DNA of 64,000 bases, taken from UBA6623 sp965217195. GTDB taxonomy: Bacteria; Acidobacteriota; Terriglobia; Bryobacterales; UBA6623. Below the pieces are notes generated by a model, which was not told the origin of the DNA, did no database searches, and saw only the letters and a program-made list of their open reading frames with translations. This document shows positions 1 through 7,922 of the stretch, piece by piece (positions within the stretch are counted from its first letter, which is position 1; each line of letters starts with the position of its first letter). The DNA lies in contig CBDCHL010000005.1 in assembly GCA_965217195.1 (NCBI GenBank), positions 310,001 to 374,000 of the forward strand. Reading direction: 5' to 3'. A program made the translations under genes and the position numbers.

Positions 1-1
1 C

Positions 2-799
2 GCCCCAAAGAAATACTACGATCTGTACCCGGCTGAAAAGATCGATCTGACGGAAAACACGGCTTGGCCGCACAGCGTTCCGCTCTTTGCGTTGCACAAT
101 TCCGACGAGCTTCGCGGCTATAGCGACATTCCGGCCGAAGGGCCCATTCCCGAGAAAAAGGCCCGCGAGCTTGTGCGGGGGTACTACGCGTCGATCAGCT
201 ACGTGGACGCACAGATCGGCCGAGTGATTGACGCTCTCAACCGCAACGGCCTACGCGAAAACACGGTCATCGTTTTGTGGGGAGACCACGGCTACCATCT
301 CGGCGAACACGGCCTTTGGAACAAACACACAAACTTCGAAGCCGCCACGCGTTCACCGCTGATCGTGAGTGTGCCGGGGCAGCGGAACGGAGGACGCAGG
401 ACCGGAGCCTTGACTGAGTTCGTCGACATCTACCCGTCGCTTTGTGAGTTTTGCGGCGTCGAACAACCGTCGGGATTAGAGGGTTCGAGCTTTGTTCCGC
501 TATTTGAAGACCCCGATCGGCTTTGGAAACGGGCGGTCTTCAGCCAGTATCCGCGAGAGATTCCCGGTGTCGGTCCCGGCATGGGTCGCTCCATGCGAAC
601 GCAGCGCTACCGCTTCACCGAGTGGAGAGCTTTCGATACGAACTTCCTGACGTCGGAGCTTTATGATTACGAACTTGACCCGGACGAGACGCAAAATATC
701 GCCAACCGGCCCTCGAATATCAGCCTGGTCAACGGTCTTTCCGGGATGTTAAACGAAGGCTGGCGGTCGTCGCTACCGCCTACCGACGGACCGGTGTAG
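2..799 (+). CDS. Sulfatase (iduronate-2-sulfatase-like), C-terminal part, 5' end outside window
   Basis: The reading frame is open from base 2, so the gene begins upstream of the window; about 265 residues of the C-terminal half are visible. The segment WGDHGYHLGEHGLW (about bases 280-320), followed by a Lys/His-containing stretch and an R-S-P-L core, is the metal- and substrate-binding block of type I sulfatases of the iduronate-2-sulfatase/choline-sulfatase group, which hydrolyse sulfate esters of sugars or glycans. The catalytic Cys/Ser formylglycine motif would lie in the missing N-terminus, so activity cannot be judged. The C-terminus (YDYELDPDETQNIA) is the usual end of this family. The next gene remnant is convergent. 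Substrate unknown. Confidence 0.9.
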   Translation, partial: APKKYYDLYPAEKIDLTENTAWPHSVPLFALHNSDELRGYSDIPAEGPIPEKKARELVRGYYASISYVDAQIGRVIDALNRNGLRENTVIVLWGDHGYHLGEHGLWNKHTNFEAATRSPLIVSVPGQRNGGRRTGALTEFVDIYPSLCEFCGVEQPSGLEGSSFVPLFEDPDRLWKRAVFSQYPREIPGVGPGMGRSMRTQRYRFTEWRAFDTNFLTSELYDYELDPDETQNIANRPSNISLVNGLSGMLNEGWRSSLPPTDGPV

Positions 800-814
800 C
801 GAAGTCGGTTAAGG

Positions 815-1060
815 CTATGTGTTCCCGATACGGATCACCTCCTGCTCGTCGCGATAATACTGCTCCGCCGGCTCGCGTGGGAAGAAATCAAAATCTGTCT
901 TGCCGACAACATCATCAATCCGCCGCGCGCCCAAGACTTTGAGGTGCGCCGCGTTAGTAGTGATGAATCGTGAAGCCGCGTCCTTTACGTAGATATAGTC
1001 CGGCAGGTTGTCTATTAGAGCGCGCTGCAGACTGCGCTCGCTTGCCGGCGATTCGTTTAG
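815..1060 (-). pseudogene. PAS-domain sensor fragment
   Basis: About 80 residues match the N-terminal half of a PAS/PAC sensor domain: a helix followed by LIDNLPDYIYVKD, then FITTN and VGKTDFDFFP, and EQYYRDEQEVI. A full PAS domain continues after that last segment with a G-E/T-P turn and two more strands; here the frame hits a TAG right after EVIRIGNT, so the fold is incomplete and no kinase or cyclase output domain follows. There is no convincing start codon or ribosome site before the conserved part; the open frame runs back into the 3' end of the UvrC-like gene. It is best read as the remnant of a sensor histidine kinase or diguanylate cyclase removed by deletion. Confidence 0.6.
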
Positions 1061-1107
1061 ACCGGCTGGGTCCGTAGCAGTCCGGTCCGCCAGTCGGCAG
1101 ACTTCTC

Positions 1108-2211
1108 CTACCCTTTCACCGCCGCGACTCGCGATATGGCCCTGACCAGCTTGCGGTAGGGGACTTGGTCGAGGCCGTCGAAGAGCAGCACTTCCCCTTT
1201 GCGCCAAGAGCCGCGGTACCAGCGATTGAACAGCGCCATGTGGTCGGTGCGCTCTTTCGTGGTTCCGGTCGTGAATGATGATTCTTCGAGCAGCGCGCGT
1301 AGACGGCTGTCGAGAGAGACCGAGCGACCTTTTTCAATGCTGTAGGCAAATGTTGTGTTCAGCTGCAGGAAGCCTTGGTAGATCCAGAACAGCTCGACGG
1401 CTTCGGGTTGGACTGACCGCTGTACAACGACCCCGAAAAAGCGGTCCAAGTCGCGTGCCGGCTCGTCGGTGAGTTTGAGAGCTTCGGTAACTTTCGAGAG
1501 TCGCTGGTGGTGGCGAGCGGCTTGTTCGAACTCGAGCGCCGAGGCTGACTCATCGCGCGCGCTCTCGATTTCCCGCACCAGCGACTGTCCCCGGGTGTTG
1601 AGAAAGTTAAGGACGCGCCCGACCTCGCCGCGATATTCCTCCATCGTCGAGCGCGCTTGGCAAGGCCTCAAGCACATCGACATCTCGCCGTAGATGCAGC
1701 CCGGGTGCTCGGGGTCGGGACGAATTTCCTCTTGGCAGCGGCGAATGAGAAATAAATCGAGGAAGGCGCTTTCAAAGCGTTCCGCGGCGACGCGGCTGGG
1801 GAAGGGTCCGAAGAACAGCGCGCGTGCTTTCGTCAGCCTTCGGGTGACATAGGTGCGCGGGTAGTCATTGGTCAGTTGGACTTTGACGAATGGCGGCGGT
1901 TTCAGCCGTAGATGCTTGCGATAACTCGTGGGGTGGATTTCTCGCGCCAGCCTGTAAAGCACGAGCGAAGATTCGAACGGCGATCCCGTCGGCTCGAAGC
2001 GGGCCTCGACGACGGCGTCTCGGATCGCTGCCCAACGAGACCCCTCCTCGTGGGTGAGCAGGCGGCCCAAGCGGCGGCGCAGATTGGTCGCCCGGCTGAA
2101 GTAAGGGGTACCGGTCTTGAAGTCAAGGCGGAACACGCCGGGGCTTTCCGGGATGACGCACATTTCCGGCTCACGGTTAGCGGCGAACTTGACTGGACGC
2201 GAAAGGGCCAT
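1108..2211 (-). CDS. UvrC-like protein with degenerate GIY-YIG domain and UvrC middle domain
   Basis: A 367-aa protein. Residues about 20-100 align with the GIY-YIG nuclease fold of UvrC/Cho (SPGVFRLD then YFSRATNLRRRL). The middle contains the UvrC segment FFGPFPS and a Cys-containing block (RRCQEE, CIYGEMSMCLRPC), followed by a UVR-like helical pair (ALEFEQAARHHQRL). The C-terminal RNase H-like nuclease and the HhH domain of true UvrC (about 600 aa) are absent, so it resembles Cho or the short UvrC homologues. The first catalytic Tyr of GIY is Phe and the Gly of YIG is Ser, while the Asn-Leu-Arg block is kept, so nuclease activity is uncertain. It may act in nucleotide excision repair or be a derived DNA-binding protein. 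Divergent from the membrane gene at 2406. Confidence 0.75.
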   Translation of the reverse strand: MALSRPVKFAANREPEMCVIPESPGVFRLDFKTGTPYFSRATNLRRRLGRLLTHEEGSRWAAIRDAVVEARFEPTGSPFESSLVLYRLAREIHPTSYRKHLRLKPPPFVKVQLTNDYPRTYVTRRLTKARALFFGPFPSRVAAERFESAFLDLFLIRRCQEEIRPDPEHPGCIYGEMSMCLRPCQARSTMEEYRGEVGRVLNFLNTRGQSLVREIESARDESASALEFEQAARHHQRLSKVTEALKLTDEPARDLDRFFGVVVQRSVQPEAVELFWIYQGFLQLNTTFAYSIEKGRSVSLDSRLRALLEESSFTTGTTKERTDHMALFNRWYRGSWRKGEVLLFDGLDQVPYRKLVRAISRVAAVKG

Positions 2212-2242
2212 CCTGTGGGGAGGAGCAAAACCATTCTTGCAG

Positions 2243-2377
2243 AGAAACCGAGCCCCGAACGAGAGTGGGGGGTCGGCGTGTGCGTACCAAGGCGCGCCTT
2301 CGTCTGCGGCGGGGGGGTCTTGGGCGGAACGAGCCGGACACTCGCTGACCCCTCACTTTCGTTCGGGGCTCTGTTTC
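2243..2377. repeat. Palindromic intergenic element with ~30-bp imperfect inverted arms
   Basis: The left arm (2243-2273) and right arm (2347-2377) are reverse complements with a few mismatches; both carry the core GTTCGGGGCTC. The pair could form a long hairpin or cruciform with a ~70-base loop. It lies in the divergent promoter region between the UvrC-like gene and the gene at 2406. The right arm matches a short motif (TTCGNGGCTCGGTTT) found at several other intergenic places in this window. Confidence 0.7.
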
Positions 2378-2405
2378 GGCGTTGGTTGGGGTAGAGTAGT
2401 CTGCG

Positions 2406-3338
2406 ATGCTTTGGGCAGCTTTGGCGTTGACGGCTTCGGCGGTGGTTTATCTGCTGACGCGGTATTGGCGGACTGAAAAGGTTGCGCCGTTTGCGGCTTA
2501 CGGTTGGGTTGGTCTCGGGATCATCGCCGCGGCGGAGGCGCTGCTCTTTGCCGACGTTCGCATGGTGGGGTTCTATTTCACCCCGCTCGTTTGGACCGGA
2601 TATATCCTCGCGGCCGATGCCGCCGTCTTCAGCCTGCGAGGGCGATCGATGATCCGTAACGCCCCCGACGCTTTTCTTTGGATGGCGATTCTTTCCATCT
2701 TTCTGTGGCTGGTGTTTGAGCTCTACAACCGCCAGTTGCTCAATTGGACCTACGCCGGGCTTCCGCGGGGCGTCGTTCCCCGGTACCTCGGCTATGGGTG
2801 GTCGTTCGCGACGATCTGGCCGGCGGTGCTGGAGACAGCCGATTTGCTGCTGACGCTCGGTCGGGCGAAGACCGGTGCTGTGCCCTCTCCGCCGACCCCG
2901 GAACGAGCAAGCGTTCCGTGGATCGTCGTCGGGGCGGTTATGCTGATTACCCCCTTACTCGCCCCTTGGCCCACGAAATTGTACATGTTCGGCTTCGTTT
3001 GGCTGGGGTTCATCTTTCTTGCCGACGCGTTGAACTATCGTGCCGAACGGCCCAGCATCTTGGGCGATCTTTCCATCGGCTACCGGGCGCGGTTGGGCGC
3101 GTTGCTAACGGGCGGGCTGATTTGCGGATTCTTGTGGGAGTTTTGGAATTACTGGGCGGCGGCGAAGTGGCTGTACATCTTTCCGATTCTCGAAAACTAC
3201 ACGCTGTTTGAAATGCCGGTCGTCGGCTTTCTCGGGTTTCCGCCTTTCGCCGTGGAGATTTTCGCGATGTACACGCTGGCCACGGCGGTGCTGAATCTGC
3301 CTCGTTATGACATTGGGACCGAGGCGGCTAGCTCGTAG
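2406..3338 (+). CDS. Multi-spanning membrane protein of unknown function
   Basis: A 310-aa, very hydrophobic protein with about nine predicted membrane segments, the first directly at the N-terminus (LWAALALTASAVVYLL). No catalytic or transport motif that I recognise; aromatic-rich loops (WEFWNYWAAAKW, FELYNRQLLNW) are notable because paired W/Y-rich loops often line lipid-facing enzymes. The ATG start is at 2406, directly after the palindromic element. Its last 11 bases overlap the end of the convergent flippase-like gene. Function not assigned. Confidence 0.75.
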   Translation: MLWAALALTASAVVYLLTRYWRTEKVAPFAAYGWVGLGIIAAAEALLFADVRMVGFYFTPLVWTGYILAADAAVFSLRGRSMIRNAPDAFLWMAILSIFLWLVFELYNRQLLNWTYAGLPRGVVPRYLGYGWSFATIWPAVLETADLLLTLGRAKTGAVPSPPTPERASVPWIVVGAVMLITPLLAPWPTKLYMFGFVWLGFIFLADALNYRAERPSILGDLSIGYRARLGALLTGGLICGFLWEFWNYWAAAKWLYIFPILENYTLFEMPVVGFLGFPPFAVEIFAMYTLATAVLNLPRYDIGTEAASS

Positions 3339-4389
3339 CCGCGGGATCGCCGCTTTCTTCAGGTCCCAAGGCGCGGAGCGACCGCCAACTCAGTCCTTCT
3401 AGCGCAAGCAGCAGAAAGGCAGGGGGGATCACGATTAGAAACGACAACGCCCAAAGTAAGACGGCCAACGCACCGGCCAATTCGACGCCCAGTCCGAAAA
3501 ACTCCGTCAGCAAGAAAACCGCTGCCACCTGCATTCCGCCGCCGACGCCCGGAAGCTGAATGAGCGAAGCGAGCACCAGAACGCCCATGAAGATCAGCGT
3601 TTCGGCGAACGAGAACGTCAAGCCGCAATTGCAGGCGGCCAGCACGGCGTGGTAGGAAGCGGCGATCACCAGCCACTCCAGCAGACTTAGAGCGAAGCAT
3701 TGCGCCATGCTTCGTCCGTCTCGGATGACCGCCAAGCCCTCGCCGAAGACATCGAGCCAGCGTTCGAGGGCTGCGCGCTTCCCGACCGAGAGGAAGCGAC
3801 TTCGCTTCGCGATCCAGGCGGCGAAGTCGTGATAGTAGCTGCGAAAGAAGACAACCATCACGATCACTGTCGAGGTGCCGACGGCGATCGCCACGCCCAG
3901 CGTGTGTACCAGCGAAGACATCGCGGAGCCGGCGTTTTCCGGCGAAAGCCGCAGCATGCTGAGAGCGATGCCGGCCGAGGCAAGCACGACCAGCCCGTCG
4001 AAGGTGCGTTCCAGCACCCAAACCGCTAACTGACCGGAGACTGGAACCTGTTCTTTTCGGGCGACGAGATAAGGGCGAACAAACTCCCCCGGCCGTCCCA
4101 TCAGCCCGATCGCGCCGAAGCCGATTACGGTGGCGGAAAACAGATTCCACAAACCCGCGTTCGGCTTCACGGAGCGCATCAGGACCCGCCAACGCCAGGC
4201 ACGCACTGCCAAGGTCAGATAAATGGCTGTGGCCGCGACCGTGATCCAGCGCCAGTCGAAGGTACGAAAGCTGTCGACGAACTCTGACGGATTGAACCGA
4301 CGCCACTCCGGGTTCGACAGTACCGCATAGACCAGCGCCCCGAACAGGAGCAGGGTCATCCAAAGAACGCGTTTCCGAGCGCTGTTCAT
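3328..4389 (-). CDS. Flippase-like integral membrane protein (LPG synthase TM region family, UPF0104)
   Basis: 353 aa with about eight membrane segments. The segments RAWRWRVLM, a glycine-rich GFGAIGLMGRPGEFVRPYL and LERTFDGLVVL are characteristic of the lysylphosphatidylglycerol-synthase transmembrane family (YbhN/AglD-like, PF03706). Members lacking the soluble acyltransferase half, as here, are generally annotated as flippase-like proteins for lipid-linked substrates. The start (ATG at 4389) is followed by an N-terminal signal-anchor. IS630 copy 1 is inserted about 140 bp upstream of its start, in the former divergent space between it and the sigma-factor operon. Confidence 0.85.
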   Translation of the reverse strand: MNSARKRVLWMTLLLFGALVYAVLSNPEWRRFNPSEFVDSFRTFDWRWITVAATAIYLTLAVRAWRWRVLMRSVKPNAGLWNLFSATVIGFGAIGLMGRPGEFVRPYLVARKEQVPVSGQLAVWVLERTFDGLVVLASAGIALSMLRLSPENAGSAMSSLVHTLGVAIAVGTSTVIVMVVFFRSYYHDFAAWIAKRSRFLSVGKRAALERWLDVFGEGLAVIRDGRSMAQCFALSLLEWLVIAASYHAVLAACNCGLTFSFAETLIFMGVLVLASLIQLPGVGGGMQVAAVFLLTEFFGLGVELAGALAVLLWALSFLIVIPPAFLLLALEGLSWRSLRALGPEESGDPAATS

Positions 4390-4587
4390 GGGGTGCGCTG
4401 GATGCTTGTGGGGGAGGCGCCAAGGGCAACCCCCGGGCGTGGCGGGCTTTCTGAAAACGCACCGAGCGGCGTCGCGTCCGGGACGTCCATCGTGTTGAGC
4501 GCCTTGAGTATATCATCGCGTTTGGCGGCTTATTGAATCTCGCAAAATAAAGTGACACCTTTTTGGGGTACGTACGTCTTTGTATGT

Positions 4588-5603
4588 ATGGGAAATACAA
4601 AAGGCGTACGGCGGGATTTCGAGGCCCTGGAGAAGCGCCGTTTCAAAGCGATCCGGTTGGTCGAGCAAGGCTGTAGTCAGTCCGAGACAGCGAGGCGATT
4701 GAAGGTCGCGCGGCAAAGCGTCAGCGAGTGGCTGCGACGATACCGGCGTGACGGCGAAGCCGGGTTGCGCCAGGCCGGCCGCGCCGGCCGTAAGCCGCTG
4801 TTGGACGCCGCGCAGCTCGAACGCCTCGAGGCGTTGCTGCTGGAAGGCCCCGAGGCGCACGGCTTCCCGACGCCGCTGTGGAGCTGTCCGCGGGTCGCTC
4901 GTCTGATCGGAGACGAGTTCGGCGTGCGCTATCACGAGGGCCATGTCTGGAAGATCCTGCGGGCGCTCGGTTGGAGCCCGCAACGGCCCGTCGGCAAAGC
5001 GCGGGAGCGCAACGAAGAGGCCATCCGCGGCTGGCAGCGCAAGACTTGGCCGGCCATTAAAAAAAAGCCCGCAAAGAAGAACGTACGATCGTCTTCATCG
5101 ACGAAAGCGGATTGAGTCAGAAGCCGCATCGTTGCCGCACCTGGGCGCCGCGCGGCGAGACACCGGTGTTGGAGTTCAACTTCAACTGGGACAAGCTGTC
5201 GGTGTCGGCCGGGCTGACGTTGCGCAACTTTTACTTCCGGCTCTATCCCGGCGCGATCGGCGAGCTGGAGGTCATCGACTTCCTGAAGGCTTTGGTGCGC
5301 CACATCGACGGCCCACTGCTGATCGTCTGGGACCGGCTGCCGGCGCACCGCAGCCGCCTGGTGCGGGAGTTCATCCAGCTCTCCGAGGATCACATCGCAA
5401 CGGAGTACTTGCCGCCCTATGCGCCGGAGTTGAACCCGGTGGAATACATTTGGGCGTACTGGAAGCAGCACGAGTTGCCCAACGTCTGCCCGAAGGACTA
5501 CTGGGAACTCGACGAGCGCGCCCGCAAAGCGCTGCGGCGAATGCGCCGCAAACCGCGCTTGATTACCGCTTTCTGGAAACAGTCTTCTCTTTGTCTCGAT
5601 TGA
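4588..5603 (+). CDS. IS630 transposase, produced by -1 frameshift
   Basis: The first frame (from ATG 4588 to 5115) encodes a helix-turn-helix DNA-binding part (CSQSETARRLKVARQSVSEW) and a winged-helix linker. The second frame (to 5603) encodes the DDE catalytic part: VFIDESG for the first Asp, then LLIVWDRLPAHRS for the second Asp, and LPPYAPELNPVEYIW for the final Glu. The frames are joined through A AAA AAG at 5061-5067, read -1, which gives KKKARKEERTIVFIDESG; the full protein is about 337 aa, normal for the family. An upstream in-frame GTG at 4552 is also possible, but the ATG precedes the family's usual N-terminus. Confidence 0.9.
5061..5067 (+). promoter_or_regulatory. Slippery heptamer A AAA AAG for programmed -1 frameshifting
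   Basis: The zero frame reads AAA AAG at 5062-5067 preceded by A at 5061, inside a run of eight A. This is the classic -1 slippery site of several IS families. Slippage moves translation into the frame that encodes the DDE catalytic domain. The same site exists in IS copy 2. Confidence 0.8.
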
Positions 5604-5701
5604 CAGTATATTATGCGAGACTCAGTAGGCGCCGGAGACGGCGACTACGGCGACCGGCCCGCTGTAGGGGGGAGTTGTCGCCAAATTTTTTTCCGGCACA
5701 C

Positions 5702-5728
5702 TGAACTTTCCGCTCCGCGCTCTCGTTC
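5702..5728 (+). promoter_or_regulatory. Possible ECF-sigma-type promoter upstream of the sigma-factor operon
   Basis: TGAAC at 5702-5706 and CGTTC at 5724-5728 are 17 bp apart, a layout like ECF -35/-10 elements (GAAC and CGT cores). It ends 28 bp before the sigma factor start, so positive autoregulation is plausible. This is a motif match by eye only. Confidence 0.3.
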
Positions 5729-5755
5729 CCTTTGTTAAGAGGACGTGGTAGAAAG

Positions 5756-6412
5756 ATGATGTCCGAAGCGACACTGGATACCTGGAGCGGGTGGTGGGCG
5801 GCCGACCCCGGCCGCGTCGCCGAACAGAGGGCGGCCGAAGCGCGGATGACCCAAGACGCCGATCTAGTCGAGCGCTGCCGCCAGGGCGACCACGGCGCGT
5901 GGGAGCATTTGGTGCGCTCGCACACGCGGTTGGTCTACAGCGCTTGTTACCGCTTCACCAACCACACCGAGGAATCAAATGACTTGACCCAAGAGGTTTT
6001 CCTGCGGGTCTTCCGCAGTCTGCATACCTACGATGCTCGCGCCGGTGGTTTTCGGACCTGGCTGCTGCGTCTGACGCGCAACTTGCTGATCGATAATTAT
6101 CGAAGGACGAAGAAACACCGCGTGCTTGATCCCCTTGAGGATCAGATCACCGTTCTGGAAGCGAAGGCTTCTTCCGGTGGTCATGCGGACCGGGCCTTGC
6201 GTGGACGCGAAGCGGGCGAAATGTTGCAGGCGGGTTTGCAACGTCTGTCGCCGGAACTGCGCGAGGCCGTCATTTTGCGGGACATCGAGGAAATGGAGTA
6301 TAAGGAAATCGCGCAAGTCTTGCGCATTCCCGAAGGAACCGTGAAGTCCCGAATCAATCGCGGCCGCTCGGAATTGGGCAAGCAGCTTCGCGCCCTGGGG
6401 GTGCGTCCATGA
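5756..6412 (+). CDS. ECF RNA polymerase sigma factor (sigma-70 family)
   Basis: 218 aa from the ATG at 5756 (a second ATG follows at 5759); AAGAGGA at 5737-5743 and AGAAAG just before the start offer ribosome binding. Region 2 is seen as LVYSACYRFTNHTEES then DLTQEVFLRVFRSLHTY and FRTWLLRLTRNLLIDNYRR; region 4 as LSPELREAVILRDIEEMEYKE followed by IAQVLRIPEGTVKSRINRG, the HTH that reads the -35 element. This is a standard two-domain ECF sigma factor. It overlaps the anti-sigma gene by 4 bp (ATGA), a translational coupling typical of sigma/anti-sigma pairs. An N-terminal ~35-residue extension precedes region 2. Confidence 0.93.
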   Translation: MMSEATLDTWSGWWAADPGRVAEQRAAEARMTQDADLVERCRQGDHGAWEHLVRSHTRLVYSACYRFTNHTEESNDLTQEVFLRVFRSLHTYDARAGGFRTWLLRLTRNLLIDNYRRTKKHRVLDPLEDQITVLEAKASSGGHADRALRGREAGEMLQAGLQRLSPELREAVILRDIEEMEYKEIAQVLRIPEGTVKSRINRGRSELGKQLRALGVRP

Positions 6413-7020
6413 AATGCCGTGATTTCGACAACGTTTTGTGCGACTACCTCGACGGTACGGCAGATTTTGAGCAACGCCGCGGGATCGAGGACCACACTTC
6501 AGAGTGCGGCGCCTGCGCCGGCAAGCTGGCCGATGCGGAACTGGCTTTGGGTTGGCTGCAAGACGCACCGAAAGTTCATCCGCCGACTGAGTTGGTCGAT
6601 GCCATCCTGCATGACACGCTGGTCGCGGGTGCACCGGTTCCGGCCGGCGGACCGGCGGGAGCTTTCGGGTTCCTGCGGCCTTTCTTCCATCCTTTGTTGC
6701 AGCCGCGCCTGGCGATGAGCCTGGCGATGACGCTGTTGTGGCTGTCGATGATGACGTTTTACGGGCGAGGAGCGTGGGAGCGGTTTGGATCAAGCGAGGG
6801 CGGAACGGCGGTTCTGACGGCCGGCGTCGCGGACGGGCTCGATCGCGCTTGGGAAACAGGCCTTGAGCTGTTCGAAACAACGGTGATGCTTTATCGGCTT
6901 CAAACCGAGTTTGGGGACGGCGAAATGCATATCACCGATCCAAGGTCGCCTTCTCGGGTTACCCCCGGTGAGCCGGGTAAAGAAGAAGGCGCTGACGCGC
7001 CCAAGGCGGAGGCCCCGTGA
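6409..7020 (+). CDS. Membrane-anchored zinc anti-sigma factor
   Basis: 203 aa. H29-x3-C33-x2-C36 is the ZAS zinc motif of anti-sigma factors that bind ECF sigmas; residues about 101-122 form one membrane segment, and the remainder is a short C-terminal region outside the membrane. It should sequester the co-transcribed sigma factor until a signal releases it. It is coupled by overlap both upstream (sigma factor) and downstream (the gene at 7017). The extracytoplasmic part has no recognised sensor domain. Confidence 0.88.
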   Translation: MKCRDFDNVLCDYLDGTADFEQRRGIEDHTSECGACAGKLADAELALGWLQDAPKVHPPTELVDAILHDTLVAGAPVPAGGPAGAFGFLRPFFHPLLQPRLAMSLAMTLLWLSMMTFYGRGAWERFGSSEGGTAVLTAGVADGLDRAWETGLELFETTVMLYRLQTEFGDGEMHITDPRSPSRVTPGEPGKEEGADAPKAEAP

Positions 7021-7895
7021 ACTGCGCGACTCACGAAGAAACCCCGGCGACGGCATTCTGCCGCAATTGCGGCCGTGCTGTTTGCGAGGAATGCCGCAAG
7101 GACCGCCTCGGTGTGCCGCACTGCCCGGCCTGCGATGAAAAGTTGGAGGCGCTCGAGCAGCCCGCCGGCGGGTTCACCTCCGGCGCGGCCGGCGAATCAT
7201 CAGAGGCCTCCGCTCAGGCTTCCACGAGCGACGCGGGCTCTTGGCAGCGAGCCGAGAATTCAGCTGCAAGTCCCGGGCGCGCCGATTACGGCTACGAGGG
7301 CCCGATTCCTGCTTTGGCGTTCATCCTGGGGCTGATTCCCGGTGTCGGAGCTGTCTACAACGGCCAATATGCCAAGGGGGTCGTCCACGCGCTGCTGTGG
7401 GGCGGGTTGCTGGGCGCCGCCATCACGAGCGGCCAAGCCGACCAGCCTGGGGGCGTGGCGGTGTTCGTCGTTCTACTGGCCCTTGCGACCCTCTACATGC
7501 CCATCGAAGCTGTGCAGACCGCACGAGCCTTGCGACGAGGCGAAGAACTCGACGACATGTCGGGGCTGCTCGGAACTTCGTCGCCGGTGGGCGGCGTTTT
7601 GTTGATCGCACTGGGCGTCATCTTTCTATTACATTCGCTGGGGTATTGGCGCCTCGCGGATGTCGTTCGCTTTTGGCCGCTGGCGTTGATCGCGCTCGGC
7701 ATCCACATTCTTTACCGGCGAGTCAAGGAACAATCCGCTGCGCGTCCGGCGGGGAATGTTTCATCGGGGCCGCTGCCACGCATCACACCGGAACCGTCGA
7801 GTGGCGGCACCACGTCTGATCCGAAACGCGAAGCCGCCCGAGTTTCCGATTTGGCGGACGACGCCCAGCCGGAAGAGACGGCCTCAGCGACCTAA
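7017..7895 (+). CDS. B-box-type zinc finger membrane protein with DUF5668-like segments
   Basis: 292 aa. The N-terminus has a zinc-binding pattern C3, H6, C15/C18, C23/C26, H35/C36, C39 similar to bacterial B-box fingers. A low-complexity Ser/Ala linker (residues 45-85) leads to a membrane part: a GLIPGVGAVYNGQYAKG segment typical of TM2-like membrane proteins, and later a paired helix with FWPLALIALG, the repeat seen in LiaF/DUF5668 proteins. The 4-bp overlap with the anti-sigma gene places it in the same operon. A role in envelope-stress sensing or signalling is inferred from context. Confidence 0.75.
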   Translation: MNCATHEETPATAFCRNCGRAVCEECRKDRLGVPHCPACDEKLEALEQPAGGFTSGAAGESSEASAQASTSDAGSWQRAENSAASPGRADYGYEGPIPALAFILGLIPGVGAVYNGQYAKGVVHALLWGGLLGAAITSGQADQPGGVAVFVVLLALATLYMPIEAVQTARALRRGEELDDMSGLLGTSSPVGGVLLIALGVIFLLHSLGYWRLADVVRFWPLALIALGIHILYRRVKEQSAARPAGNVSSGPLPRITPEPSSGGTTSDPKREAARVSDLADDAQPEETASAT

Positions 7896-7922
7896 CCGCG
7901 TCGAGTCGCGCGAAAAACTCAA

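Larger units (their letters stand above)
4531..5627 (+). mobile_element. IS630-family insertion sequence, copy 1
   Basis: A complete element of 1093 bp (4533-5625) flanked by TA dinucleotides (4531-4532 and 5626-5627), the TA target duplication typical of IS630/Tc1-mariner elements. The ends form an imperfect inverted repeat of about 27 bp (left TGAATCTCGCAAAATAA, right in reverse complement TGAGTCTCGCATAATAT). It carries one transposase split over two frames. An inverted copy lies at 38684-39780; the encoded proteins are identical and the ends examined differ by one base, so transposition or duplication was recent. Confidence 0.93.
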
